Positions 27,540 to 37,702 of a stretch of DNA of 64,000 nt are shown one piece after another. Where the stretch lies: NCBI GenBank assembly GCA_963781265.1, contig CAWAFH010000018.1, forward strand, positions 186,001 through 250,000, written 5' to 3'. This DNA comes from WHSW01 sp963781265 (GTDB taxonomy: Bacteria; Actinomycetota; Thermoleophilia; Solirubrobacterales; 70-9). Under the pieces are notes generated by a model. It made no database searches and was not told where the DNA came from. It saw only the letters and a list, made by a program, of their open reading frames with translations. Each line of letters starts with the position of its first letter. Within the stretch, counting starts at the first letter, position 1. Both the position numbers and the translations under genes were made by a program.

Positions 27540-28802
27540 GTGCTCGACCTGCGCGCGATCCGAGCGGACCCGGGACCGGCCCGCGAGGCGCTGGCGCGCC
27601 GCGGCGCGGCCGCTGACCTCGACCGGCTGCTCGAGCTCGACGCCCGCCGCCGCGAGCTGTTGCCCGAGGTGGAGGGCCGCCGCGCCGAGCAGAACCGCGC
27701 CTCCGACGAGATCGCCGCCGCGAAGCGCGCGGGCGGCGACGCTGCCGACCTGATCGCGCGGATGAAGGACCTCTCGGCCGAGGTCAAGTCGATGCAGGCT
27801 GAGCTCGCCACCGTCGAGGCCGAGCGCGACGAGCTCGCCGCGACCCTTCCCAACCTCCCGCACCCCGACGTCCCCGACGGCGGTGAGGACGACGCCGTGA
27901 CCTTGCGCGAGGTCGGCGACCGGCCGCGCTTCGACTTCGATCCGCGCGACCACCTCGACCTTGGGCTCGAGCACGGCTGGATCGAGGTCGAGAAGGCGGC
28001 GGCGGCGTCGGGTTCGCGGTTCGCATACCTGCTCGGCGACCTGGTCATGGTCGAGCTGGCCCTGATCCGGTTCGCGGTCGAGACGGTGCGCGCCGAGGGG
28101 TTCGAGCCGGTGGTCCCGCCGGTCCTGGTGCGCGACGGCCCGCTCTACGGCACCGGCTTCTTCCCCGGTGAGCGCGAGATGATCTACGAGGTCGAGCGCG
28201 ACGAGCTCTTCCTCGTCGGCACCTCGGAGGTCTCGCTCGCGGCGCTGCACGCCGATGAGATCCTCGACGCCGGCGAGCTACCGCGCCGCTACGCCGGGAT
28301 CTCGACCTGCTTTCGGCGCGAGGCGGGCGCCGCCGGCAAGGACACGCGCGGGATCTTCCGGGTCCACCAGTTCGACAAGGTCGAGATGTTCTCGTTCGTC
28401 GAGCCCTCGGAGTCGAGCGCCGAGCACGACCGGATCCTGGCGCTCCAGGAGGGGATCCTGAGCGCGCTCGAGCTGCCGTACCGGGTCGTCGACATCGCCA
28501 TCGGCGACCTCGGCGCGCCCGCGGCGCGCAAGTTCGACTGCGAGGCCTGGATCCCGAGCCAGGAGCGCTACCGCGAGCTGACCTCGTGCTCCAACACGAC
28601 CGACTACCAGGCGCGCCGGCTCGGGGCGCGCTATCGACCCGAGGCCGATGCGACCCCGGAGGCGGTGCACACGCTGAACGGCACCGCGGTCGCGGTCAGC
28701 CGGACGCTGATCGCGCTGATCGAGAACGGCCAGCAGGCCGACGGCTCGGTCGTCCTGCCGCAGGCGCTGGTCGAGGCCGGGGCGCCGGCCTCGATCGGCT
28801 GA
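27540..28802 (+). CDS. serS: seryl-tRNA synthetase
   Basis: 420 residues, the standard class II enzyme. The N-terminal coiled-coil tRNA-binding arm spans about residues 30-105 (LLELDARRRELLPEVEGRR ... LATVEAERDELAATLPNLPHPDVP). Motif 2 is ISTCFRREAGAAGKDTRGIFRVHQFDKVE and motif 3 is LNGTAVAVSRTLIALIEN; the serine site is SCSNTTDYQARR. The start is GTG 27540. The gene converges on msrB, with 3 bases between their stops. Confidence 0.97.
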   Translation: MLDLRAIRADPGPAREALARRGAAADLDRLLELDARRRELLPEVEGRRAEQNRASDEIAAAKRAGGDAADLIARMKDLSAEVKSMQAELATVEAERDELAATLPNLPHPDVPDGGEDDAVTLREVGDRPRFDFDPRDHLDLGLEHGWIEVEKAAAASGSRFAYLLGDLVMVELALIRFAVETVRAEGFEPVVPPVLVRDGPLYGTGFFPGEREMIYEVERDELFLVGTSEVSLAALHADEILDAGELPRRYAGISTCFRREAGAAGKDTRGIFRVHQFDKVEMFSFVEPSESSAEHDRILALQEGILSALELPYRVVDIAIGDLGAPAARKFDCEAWIPSQERYRELTSCSNTTDYQARRLGARYRPEADATPEAVHTLNGTAVAVSRTLIALIENGQQADGSVVLPQALVEAGAPASIG

Positions 28803-28805
28803 GGC

Positions 28806-29201
28806 CTACTCGTTCGGCTCGAAGTCGAGCGAGCAGCTGTTGATGCAGTAACGCAGGCCGGTCGGGTTCGGGCCGTCGTCGAAGACGTGCCCGAGGTGGC
28901 CGCCGCAGCGCTTGCAGACGACCTCGGTCCGCTTCATGAACAGGCTGTTGTCGGCGCGCGTCTCGACGGTCTCGTGGTCCATCGGGTCGAAGAAGCTCGG
29001 CCAGCCGGTGCCCGAGTCGAACTTCGTATCGGAGCCGAACAGCTCCGCGCCGCAGCCGCGACAGCGATAGATCCCGTCTTCCTTGTTGTCCCAGTACTGC
29101 CCCGTGAAGGCACGCTCGGTGCCCTGCTCGCGCAGCACGTGGTACTCGTCCGGCGAGAGCTCAGCCTTCCACTCCGCCTCTGTCTTCTCCACCTTCTCCA
29201 T
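28806..29201 (-). CDS. msrB: peptide-methionine (R)-S-oxide reductase
   Basis: 131 residues, complete single-domain MsrB. RCRGC and CKRC form the structural zinc site; GTGWPSFFDP and GGHLGHVFDDGP are conserved; catalytic RYCINS has Cys at about 119. The ribosome site is in AGGAGAACG just upstream of ATG 29201. It repairs methionine-R-sulfoxide in cytosolic proteins. Confidence 0.96.
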   Translation of the reverse strand: MEKVEKTEAEWKAELSPDEYHVLREQGTERAFTGQYWDNKEDGIYRCRGCGAELFGSDTKFDSGTGWPSFFDPMDHETVETRADNSLFMKRTEVVCKRCGGHLGHVFDDGPNPTGLRYCINSCSLDFEPNE

Positions 29202-29224
29202 CGTTCTCCTAGCTTAGTGCTCGC

Positions 29225-30046
29225 ATGTCGTCTGCCTTCTATGTCTCCGAAGGGGGTCGGTTCGTTTCAACCGAGCTCACCCGCGGCCCCTGGAATCCGG
29301 AGACCCAGCACGCCGGGCCGCCTTCGGCGCTGATCGGGCGAGAGCTCGAACGGCTGCCGGGGGCCTCCTCCGCTTCGCGTCCGGGGGCGCCCGAGGCCGA
29401 GCCGGGCTGGTTCATCGGCCGGATCACGTTCGAGATCCTGCGCCCGGTGCCGATCGGGACGCTGACCGTCTCGGCGGAGGTCGTTCGCCCGGGCCGCTCG
29501 GTCGAGCTGCTCGCCGCGGAGCTGCGCGACGACTCCGGCGAGCCGCTGATCCGCGCATCGGCGTGGCGGCTCGCCGAGCGCCCGCTTGCGCTGCCGGTCG
29601 ATCTCGCACCGCTGGCCCCGCCGATCCCCGGGCTCGACCAGGCCACCGAGAAGCCGTTCTTCGAGACCGGCGAGCAGGTCGGCTACCACACCGCGATGGA
29701 CTACCGGTTCGCCCGCGGCGGCTTTCGCGAGCTTGGCCCCGCCACCGTGTGGATGCGAATGCGCCAGCCCCTCGTCGCGGGCGAGGAGCCGTCGCCGCTG
29801 CAGCGGCTGCTCGCGGCGGCCGACTCGGGCAACGGCGTGAGCGCCACCCTCGACCTCGCCGGCCACCTGTTCATCAACGTCGACCTCACCGTCCACCTGA
29901 TCCGCCTGCCGGTTGGCGAATGGGTCTGCCTGGACGCGATCACGGTCCCGGATGCGGCCGGCGTCGGACTCGCCGACTCGGCCCTGCACGACGAGCACGG
30001 GCCGCTCGGCCGGGCGCTGCAGACGCTGCTGATCCGCGAGCGCTGA
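29225..30046 (+). CDS. acyl-CoA thioesterase-like (double hot-dog) protein
   Basis: 273 residues resembling the TesB-like thioesterase superfamily of actinobacteria: GPWNPETQHAGPPSALIGRELE, ITFEILRPVPIGTLTVSAEVVRPGRSVELLAAEL and the second half RLLAAADSGNGVSATLDLAGHLFINVDLTVHLIRLP. The GNG...FINVDL block matches the catalytic hot-dog half. Residues around PGASSASRPGAPEAE are encoded by a copy of dispersed repeat A (29364-29387), which looks like an in-frame insertion into a loop between the first helix and the next strand. It starts 23 bases from the divergent msrB. Confidence 0.82.
   Translation: MSSAFYVSEGGRFVSTELTRGPWNPETQHAGPPSALIGRELERLPGASSASRPGAPEAEPGWFIGRITFEILRPVPIGTLTVSAEVVRPGRSVELLAAELRDDSGEPLIRASAWRLAERPLALPVDLAPLAPPIPGLDQATEKPFFETGEQVGYHTAMDYRFARGGFRELGPATVWMRMRQPLVAGEEPSPLQRLLAAADSGNGVSATLDLAGHLFINVDLTVHLIRLPVGEWVCLDAITVPDAAGVGLADSALHDEHGPLGRALQTLLIRER
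29364..29387. repeat. dispersed repeat A, copy 3 (inside the thioesterase gene)
   Basis: 24 bases identical to the core of 15723-15757 and 16301-16335, here in frame within a coding region and translated as ASSASRPG. It is flanked by CCGGGGGC on both sides. This is the only copy seen outside the nuo operon in the window. Confidence 0.75.
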
Positions 30047-30058
30047 GCCACGGGTTGC

Positions 30059-30195
30059 CGAACCCCCCGACCGGCGAGACGGGAGGGCAAGTGCCGGTCG
30101 GAGGACTTCGGCCGGGGTTCGAAAACCCCGCGGACAAGCGGGAATGCGTTCTGTCCGATGGCCAGTTTCGCGGCGCCGAGGCGGCGTTCCATCGG
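30059..30195 (+). promoter_or_regulatory. structured leader with mutually exclusive hairpins upstream of a LuxR-type regulator
   Basis: Five exact stems can be drawn: A CGAACCCC (30059-30066)/GGGGTTCG (30114-30121); B CCGACCGGC (30067-30075)/GCCGGTCGG (30093-30101); C CGGGGTT (30113-30119)/AACCCCG (30124-30130) with loop CGAA; D CGGACA (30131-30136)/TGTCCG (30152-30157); E CCGATGG (30155-30161)/CCATCGG (30189-30195). A excludes C and D excludes E. The element fills most of the gap between the thioesterase stop and the regulator start. It looks like a cis-regulatory RNA; I recognise no known riboswitch class. Confidence 0.5.
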
Positions 30196-30267
30196 TCCTC
30201 ACCCCGTAACCGCGTTCCGTAGTAGCCCGCAGGTGCGCGCCGGCCCGCCGTTAGGCTTGGACGCGGG

Positions 30268-30900
30268 ATGGGGGCAACGACGAAGATCGTGCTCGCGGAC
30301 GACCACGCGGTGGTGCGCAGCGCGTTGCGCCTGCTGTTGGAGACCGAGGAAGACCTCGAGGTGGTCGCTGAGGCCGGCGACATCGAAGCCGCGGTGCGGT
30401 TCGTGCGCGGCCATCGCCCGGACGTGCTGATCCTCGACCTGAACATGCCGGGCGGTCGCAGCATCCCGTCCGTGCCACGGCTTCGGGAGGCATCGCCGCA
30501 GACGGCGATCGTCGTCCTGACGATGGAGAAGAACCCCTCCTACGCCCGCGAGGCGCTGCAGAGCGGTGTGCTCGGCTACGTGCTCAAGGAGGCGGCCGAG
30601 GACGAGCTGGTGAACGCGGTCCGGATGGCCGCCGAGGGACGGACGTACCTGCAGCCGGAGCTCGGCGCCCGGCTCGCGGCCAATCCCGGCGACGACGATG
30701 ACGGGCTCTCGGACCGCGAGCGCGACGTGCTGCGGCTGATCGCGCTCGGCCACACCAACGCCGAGATCGCCGAGCAGCTGCTGATCAGCGTGCGCACGGT
30801 CGAGTCTCACCGCGCCCACATCCAGCAGAAGCTCAACCTCGGCAAGCGCTCCGAGCTGGTCCGCTACGCGCTCGACCGCGGGCTGCTCGGCTCCGCCTGA
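30268..30900 (+). CDS. NarL/LuxR-family response regulator
   Basis: 210 residues. The receiver domain has the acidic pair ADD (11-12), phospho-acceptor DLNMPGG (Asp 57) and VLKEAAEDEL (Lys switch). A LuxR-type helix-turn-helix follows: LSDRERDVLRLIALGHTNAEIAEQLLISVRTVESHRAHIQQKL. It has no adjacent histidine kinase. A long structured leader precedes it. The 3' end overlaps the converging YihY gene by 37 bases. Confidence 0.93.
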   Translation: MGATTKIVLADDHAVVRSALRLLLETEEDLEVVAEAGDIEAAVRFVRGHRPDVLILDLNMPGGRSIPSVPRLREASPQTAIVVLTMEKNPSYAREALQSGVLGYVLKEAAEDELVNAVRMAAEGRTYLQPELGARLAANPGDDDDGLSDRERDVLRLIALGHTNAEIAEQLLISVRTVESHRAHIQQKLNLGKRSELVRYALDRGLLGSA

Positions 30901-31811
30901 CGCGCGTCGCCCGCCCGCTCGAGCTGGCCGTTGAGCTCGACGCCGTAGAGCATCGCCATGTTCGAGAGCCAGAGCCAGATGAGGAAGCCGATGATCGCGC
31001 CGAGGCTCCCGTACAGGTCGCTGTAGTCGGCGATGATCTCGACGTAGATCGCGTAGCCGATCGAGCCCACGACCCAGACGAACGTGGCGATGAGGCCGCC
31101 CGGCGTGAAGAGCTGAAAGCCGCGCTCGCGCACATCCGGAGCCGCCCAGTAGAGGACCGCGAAGATGCCGAGCACGAAGACGACCACGAGGGGCCACTTG
31201 AGCAGGTCCCAGGTCTGCGCGGCGACGTCCTCGAGGCCGAACAGGCCCGCCACCTCGCGCGCCAGCGGCCCGGTGATGACGACGAACAGCGCGGTCCCGG
31301 CGATCGCGATGATCACCCCTGCGGTGAGCGCGAGCTGCAGGGGGCGCAACTGCCAGATCGGATACCGGACCGAGCGACCGTGGATGACGCCGGACGCGCG
31401 CATGAAGCCGCCGACGTAGCTGGAGGCGCTCCACAGCGCGCCGAAGATGCCGACCAGGATCGCGATCCCGGCGCTGAACGTGTTCGTGCTCACCTCCTCG
31501 ACCGCGTCGAGGGCGAGCTCGCGGACGGGGCCGTTGCCCTGCTCCTGCAGGTTCTGAGAGAGGTCGTCGAGCACCGAGGTGCCGAGCACGCCGAGCACGC
31601 CCACCACGATCACGAGCGCGGGCAGCAGCGAGATCCCGGCGTAGAAGGTGAGCGCGGCGCCCCAGTCGTTCATGTGGTGGTCGAGAAACCCGCGCACGGC
31701 GTCGACGAAGGTCGACGGCCGCAGGTCGCCGAGGTGCAGCCTCGACGCGTCGGGTCGCCTGAGGCGGCGCCAGCCGCGCTCTTCCGTCGGCGGTGGCGTT
31801 GCTGCTTCCAT
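30864..31811 (-). CDS. YihY/BrkB-family inner-membrane protein
   Basis: 315 residues, six membrane helices. FVDAVRGFLDHHMNDWGAALTFYAGISLLPALVIVVGVLG and the central IFGALWSASSYVGGFMRASGVIHG, then FTPGGLIATFVWVVGSIGYAIYVE and LGAIIGFLIWLWLSNMAMLYGVELN are family features. Often annotated as ribonuclease BN through an old error; the true role (export or envelope integrity) is unknown. It is divergent from the next gene by 16 bases. Confidence 0.9.
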   Translation of the reverse strand: MEAATPPPTEERGWRRLRRPDASRLHLGDLRPSTFVDAVRGFLDHHMNDWGAALTFYAGISLLPALVIVVGVLGVLGTSVLDDLSQNLQEQGNGPVRELALDAVEEVSTNTFSAGIAILVGIFGALWSASSYVGGFMRASGVIHGRSVRYPIWQLRPLQLALTAGVIIAIAGTALFVVITGPLAREVAGLFGLEDVAAQTWDLLKWPLVVVFVLGIFAVLYWAAPDVRERGFQLFTPGGLIATFVWVVGSIGYAIYVEIIADYSDLYGSLGAIIGFLIWLWLSNMAMLYGVELNGQLERAGDARQAEPSSPRSSA

Positions 31812-31827
31812 CGGCGAACGTAAGAGA

Positions 31828-32316
31828 ATGCCGCACGTGCGACTCGAACGAACGGCCGAACGCGCCGCCCGCGCGGTCTACGGATCGATCATCGCCCTCG
31901 CGGTCATCCTCGTGCTCGAGCGCTCGGGCGCGCCGGCGCGCGAGGTGATTCCTGCGGTGATCGGCTCGGTGATCGCCGCCTCGCTGGCCGAGCTCTACGC
32001 CGAGTACATCGCCCTGACGATCCGCGACCGCCACCACCCCGACCGCCGCCGGCTCGGCGAGGAGCTCACCGACGTGGCCGCCGGATCGGTGGCGGCGATG
32101 ATGCCCATGGTCCCGTTCATCTTCGTCGAGGCCGGCGCGATCGAGCTCGACACCGGCTATGACCTCGCCCGCTGGGTCGGGATCGCGGTGATCGGCGCCT
32201 ACACGCTGCTCGCCAATCGGCTCGCCGGGCTCTCGACCACCCGGAGCGTCGTGGTGACAACGATCGTGATCGCGGTCGGCCTCTCGCTGATCGCGGTCAA
32301 GGCGCTCACTCACTGA
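31828..32316 (+). CDS. membrane protein, VIT-like, function unknown
   Basis: 162 residues with about four membrane helices. VYGSIIALAVILVLERSG, VIPAVIGSVIAASLAELYAEYIA, VAAGSVAAMMPMVPFIFVEAG and the C-terminal hydrophobic pair resemble the VIT/CCC1-like fold in topology, but I see no iron-ligand pattern. The start ATG 31828 is in a short divergent gap with the YihY gene. Hypothetical membrane protein is the safe call. Confidence 0.7.
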   Translation: MPHVRLERTAERAARAVYGSIIALAVILVLERSGAPAREVIPAVIGSVIAASLAELYAEYIALTIRDRHHPDRRRLGEELTDVAAGSVAAMMPMVPFIFVEAGAIELDTGYDLARWVGIAVIGAYTLLANRLAGLSTTRSVVVTTIVIAVGLSLIAVKALTH

Positions 32317-32362
32317 CGCCGCGGCGCATAGAGTCCGGGGACACCACCGAAAGGAGAGCCGG

Positions 32363-32722
32363 ATGGGCTTCATGGACAAGTTGAAGGGCGCGGCCGAGTC
32401 GGTGCAGGCGCAGACGAGCAAGGTCGGCGTCGGCGCCTCCGCCGGGCAGATGGACCTCGCCAACCGGGCGAAGCGGCTGATGGGCGAAGGGGTCGACACG
32501 CCGGCGACGATCGACTCGATGGAGTCGACCGGCAACACGGACACGCCGGGCGGCACCGAGTACGTCATCAAGGCGACCGCGACCCCGGCCGGCGGCGCGC
32601 CGTACGAGGTCACGTTCAACCAGTACATCTACCCGTCGGCCCCCTTCGCGACCGGCGATGCGGTGACGCTCAAGGTCGACCCGGCCGACCCTGGCGTGGC
32701 GATGATCTTCGGCAAGGGCTGA
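32363..32722 (+). CDS. small soluble protein with an OB/SH3-like C-terminal half
   Basis: 119 residues. A helical N-terminus (MDKLKGAAESVQAQ, MDLANRAKRLMGEG) leads to a beta-rich segment TPATIDSMESTGNTD, YVIKATATPAGGAPYEVTFNQYIYP and GDAVTLKVDPADPGVAMIFG, a pattern seen in DUF3592-like small barrels. AAAGGAG lies about 10 bases before ATG 32363. The stop overlaps the next gene (TGATG), so the two are coupled. Function unknown. Confidence 0.75.
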   Translation: MGFMDKLKGAAESVQAQTSKVGVGASAGQMDLANRAKRLMGEGVDTPATIDSMESTGNTDTPGGTEYVIKATATPAGGAPYEVTFNQYIYPSAPFATGDAVTLKVDPADPGVAMIFGKG

Positions 32723-34170
32723 TGCCGCGGCCGGGGCGCGGGGGACAGGGCCGCGGCGGGGGCGACCGCGGGCGCGGCGGCGACCCGGGACGGAGTGAGG
32801 GCGACCGCGGGCGCGCGGGTCGGGGCGCAGAGGGCGGAGGCGGATCTCGGCCGGGCCGTCCGGAGCCGGGCGGTGGTGCCGGCGGGAAGGAGCGGGGCGG
32901 CCGCCGGGAGCACGCTCGTGACGCGGATCCCCCCGCACGCGGGGGAGGTGGCGATCCCGCGCGGCGCGATGCGGCCAAGCAACGACCGCCGGACCGCCCC
33001 GGAGGCCGAGAGGCGGGTTTCTCAGCCCAGGGCCCCCAAAGCCGCCGCTCGGCACCGGACAGCCCGCCGCCGCCTCGTGGCCAGGGCGCCGGGAAGCTCG
33101 CGGGCGCGAAGCCGGCCGCTGGCTCGATCGAGGTCGGCGCGACCGAGAACAAGCCGGAGCTGCTCGAGACGCTGCCGATCGCGACCGCGGCCGGGTCCGC
33201 GCCGCGGGTGCTGGTCAGCCTCGGGCCGCAGACGAAGACCGACTCGCCGCTGCCCGACCTGGCGCCCGGGGACCGCCTGCTGGCGTTCGCCGAGCTCGAG
33301 CTGACCACCGACGCCGACGACCCCGCCCACCCGGGGCTGATCGGCAACGCGTACTCCTACTCGCCCGCGGTCGAGGCGACGCTGCTGCTGGCGGCGGACG
33401 CCGAGGCCGTCGCGCCGCAGCCGGGGAGGGCCGTCGAGCTCGCCGGCGCTCCCTGGCGCCGGGATGTCAGCCACCAGCGCCACCACGCGGTGGTCACCTT
33501 CGGCGACGCCGAGCTGCGGGTGCCGAAGGGCGGCCTGCCGTGGAGCGGGCCCTCGTTCATCAACCTGGTCGTCGGCGCCGGCCATCCCGACGCGAAACCG
33601 GGCGACGTGCTGCTGGTCGGGCAGAACGAGAAGACCCCGACCGTCGTGCAGGACATGGCCGGGATCAGGGCCGTGCGCTTTCGCCCCGGCGACGCCTCGG
33701 AGCCGCCGGCCGAGCGCGAGGCCACGTGCCTGTGCGCCGGGGTGCCGGTCGCGAAGACGGAGACGGTGGTGCTGTCGCACGAGCTCTCCGACCTCGCGCA
33801 GGGCGAGCGCCTGCTCGTCCGCGGGCGCCTGTTCACCGACGCCGACGAGCTCGCCTCACCGGCCCGGATCTCGACGCGACTGTTCGTTGCCGACTCGCCG
33901 AGCCAGACCGAGCCCGGGGGAGCGGCCGCGGCGGCGCTCAGCTGGAAGGGGCACCTGTCGAAGTTCACCGGCTTCAACTGCCTGCCGGGCGAGGGCCCCC
34001 AGGCGTCGAGCAAGTACGGGGTCGCGACCGTGCGCGAGGCCCCCGGCAGGAGCCTCTACGTCAACCTGGTCGCGGTCAGCGGCGCCCCGTTCGGGGGCCT
34101 ATCGCCGAGCGAGCAGCTGCGCGTGGATGCCGCGCAGAGCTCGCTCGACGTGACCAGGTTTCGTCCCTAG
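32722..34170 (+). CDS. duplicated-domain protein with a Gly/Arg-rich N-terminus, function unknown
   Basis: 482 residues. The first about 130 are extremely Gly/Arg/Pro-rich (RGGGDRGRGGDPGR-type RGG repeats), resembling RNA-binding tails. Two related globular halves follow: the first has DLAPGDRLLAFAELELTTDADD and FINLVVGAG, the second DLAQGERLLVRGRLFTDADE and YVNLVAVSG, so the domain has been duplicated. The globular part begins near ATENKPELLETLP and may start a smaller protein if an internal start is used, since the N-terminal stretch could be non-coding. It is coupled to the upstream small gene (TGATG) and overlaps the converging sigma factor gene by 4 bases. I do not recognise the family. 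Confidence 0.7.
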   Translation: MPRPGRGGQGRGGGDRGRGGDPGRSEGDRGRAGRGAEGGGGSRPGRPEPGGGAGGKERGGRREHARDADPPARGGGGDPARRDAAKQRPPDRPGGREAGFSAQGPQSRRSAPDSPPPPRGQGAGKLAGAKPAAGSIEVGATENKPELLETLPIATAAGSAPRVLVSLGPQTKTDSPLPDLAPGDRLLAFAELELTTDADDPAHPGLIGNAYSYSPAVEATLLLAADAEAVAPQPGRAVELAGAPWRRDVSHQRHHAVVTFGDAELRVPKGGLPWSGPSFINLVVGAGHPDAKPGDVLLVGQNEKTPTVVQDMAGIRAVRFRPGDASEPPAEREATCLCAGVPVAKTETVVLSHELSDLAQGERLLVRGRLFTDADELASPARISTRLFVADSPSQTEPGGAAAAALSWKGHLSKFTGFNCLPGEGPQASSKYGVATVREAPGRSLYVNLVAVSGAPFGGLSPSEQLRVDAAQSSLDVTRFRP

Positions 34171-35108
34171 GCGGCGGCGCGCCAGCCGGCGAGCGAGCCG
34201 TCCGTGGCGAGCCGTGCGAGCGCTCGGGCCTCGAGCTCGCGGGCCGCGTTCTGCGTCACGCCGAGGGCGCGCGCGGCCTCGCGGATCGAGAGCTCCGGGC
34301 GACCACCCGTGCCGAACCGCGCCTCGATGATCTTGCGCTCCGCGTCGGGAAGCTTCGCCAGCGCCTCGCCGACGGCCTCCTCCTGCTCGCGCTCGAGGAC
34401 CTCGTCCTCGAGATCGGCCGCAGCCTCGGCGTGCAGCTCGCCGAGCGTCGTGTCGCCCTCGCCGACCGGGGTGTCGAGGCTGGTCGTCACCCGGGTCAGG
34501 TCGCGAACGGCCATCACCTCGTCGAGCGGGAGCTTGGCCTTCTTCGCCACCTCCTCGTCGGTGGGCTCGCGGTTGAGCTTCACCGCGAGCTCCGACGTGG
34601 TGCGGTTGACGGTGCGCTCGCGCTGGGCGATGTGCGCCGGGATCCGCACCGGACGGCCGGTGTTGTCGAGGCCGCGCTGGATCGACTGCTTGATCCAGAG
34701 CACCGCGTAGGTCGAGAACTTGTACCCGCGGCGCCAATCGAACTTCTCGGCGGCGCGAATCAGACCCAGCATCGCCTCCTGGACGAGGTCGCCCAGCGGC
34801 AGGCCGAAGCCCTGATAGCGACGGGCGAACTTGATGACCAGCCGCAGGTTGCTGTTGATCAGCCGCTCCTTGGCCGCGAGGTCACCCTTCTCGATCCGCT
34901 TCGCGAGCTCGATCTCCTCGGGCGCCGTCAGCAGCGGGTACTTCATCGCCTGGTTGATGAACAGCTGCAGGCTGTCGGTCGTCGGCTCGGCTACGGCATG
35001 GGTATCGGTCCGCTGCTGAGAGCGGGCGTTTGAAGTCTGCTTTTCGTTGTGCTCACCGCGCTTGCGGCGTACTTGGCGCTGGTCGGCAGCGCCCCTCTGG
35101 CGAGGCAT
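34167..35108 (-). CDS. RNA polymerase sigma factor, sigma-70 family (RpoD/SigB-like)
   Basis: 313 residues. A 40-residue basic/polar head is followed by region 1.2 (DSLQLFINQAMKYPLLTAPEE), region 2 (LINSNLRLVIKFARRYQGFGLPLGDLVQE with the -10-reading YKFSTYAVLWIKQSIQR), region 3 (IPAHIAQRERTVNR) and region 4 (LPDAERKIIEARFG). The -35 recognition helix reads VTQNAARELEARALARL instead of the usual SRERVRQIE-type sequence. It has no large non-conserved region, so it is either a compact primary factor or a group 2 factor. A consensus-like promoter lies upstream. Confidence 0.9.
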   Translation of the reverse strand: MPRQRGAADQRQVRRKRGEHNEKQTSNARSQQRTDTHAVAEPTTDSLQLFINQAMKYPLLTAPEEIELAKRIEKGDLAAKERLINSNLRLVIKFARRYQGFGLPLGDLVQEAMLGLIRAAEKFDWRRGYKFSTYAVLWIKQSIQRGLDNTGRPVRIPAHIAQRERTVNRTTSELAVKLNREPTDEEVAKKAKLPLDEVMAVRDLTRVTTSLDTPVGEGDTTLGELHAEAAADLEDEVLEREQEEAVGEALAKLPDAERKIIEARFGTGGRPELSIREAARALGVTQNAARELEARALARLATDGSLAGWRAAA

Positions 35109-35163
35109 CTTTCACCCCTCGATCTTGGCTTCGGTCCCCCCTGTACTACCCCTGGCTTCAAAA

Positions 35164-35192
35164 AGTATAGCGAAGAATAGTTGCCGACGCAA
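35164..35192 (-). promoter_or_regulatory. sigma-70-type promoter of the sigma factor gene
   Basis: On the minus strand TTGCGT (complement of 35187-35192) and TATACT (complement of 35164-35169) are separated by exactly 17 bases, and the ATG at 35108 lies about 56 bases after the -10. The stretch is AT-rich against a GC-rich background. This is the best promoter in the window. Confidence 0.65.
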
Positions 35193-35336
35193 GCAGACTT
35201 ACAGGCGCGCGTAAACGCCCCGTAAACCGCGATCTTCGCCTCCGCAGGCGGCCAGGGGGACCGCGCTCGTCACTCAGAGGGAAGGACAAGGATACTCGAT
35301 GAAGCTCGGCGCTCCCGACGAGACGCTGGCACATCG

Positions 35337-37628
<2,292 letters not shown>

Positions 37629-37672
37629 GCGATGAATCCTTTGCTGCCGGGCGCGCCTCTCGACGCGCCGCT

Positions 37673-37688
37673 TCACTTTCTGAAGTGA
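37673..37688. promoter_or_regulatory. palindrome TCACTT-N4-AAGTGA upstream of lon
   Basis: A perfect 6-base inverted repeat about 45 bases before the lon start, adjoining a minus-strand TGTATCAT that could be an extended -10. The position suits an operator for a heat-shock or stress repressor. It does not match the CIRCE sequence, and HspR-type HAIR sites have longer arms. Confidence 0.35.
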
Positions 37689-37702
37689 TGATACAGAGTG
37701 AC

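Noticed and set aside
30053..30130. c-di-AMP (ydaO) riboswitch or a tRNA at the structured leader
   Set aside because: The start GTTGCCGAACC is ydaO-like but later conserved blocks (GGGGUGAAU, GACAGCUAACC types) are missing. The TTCGAAA T-loop look-alike has no acceptor or anticodon arm.
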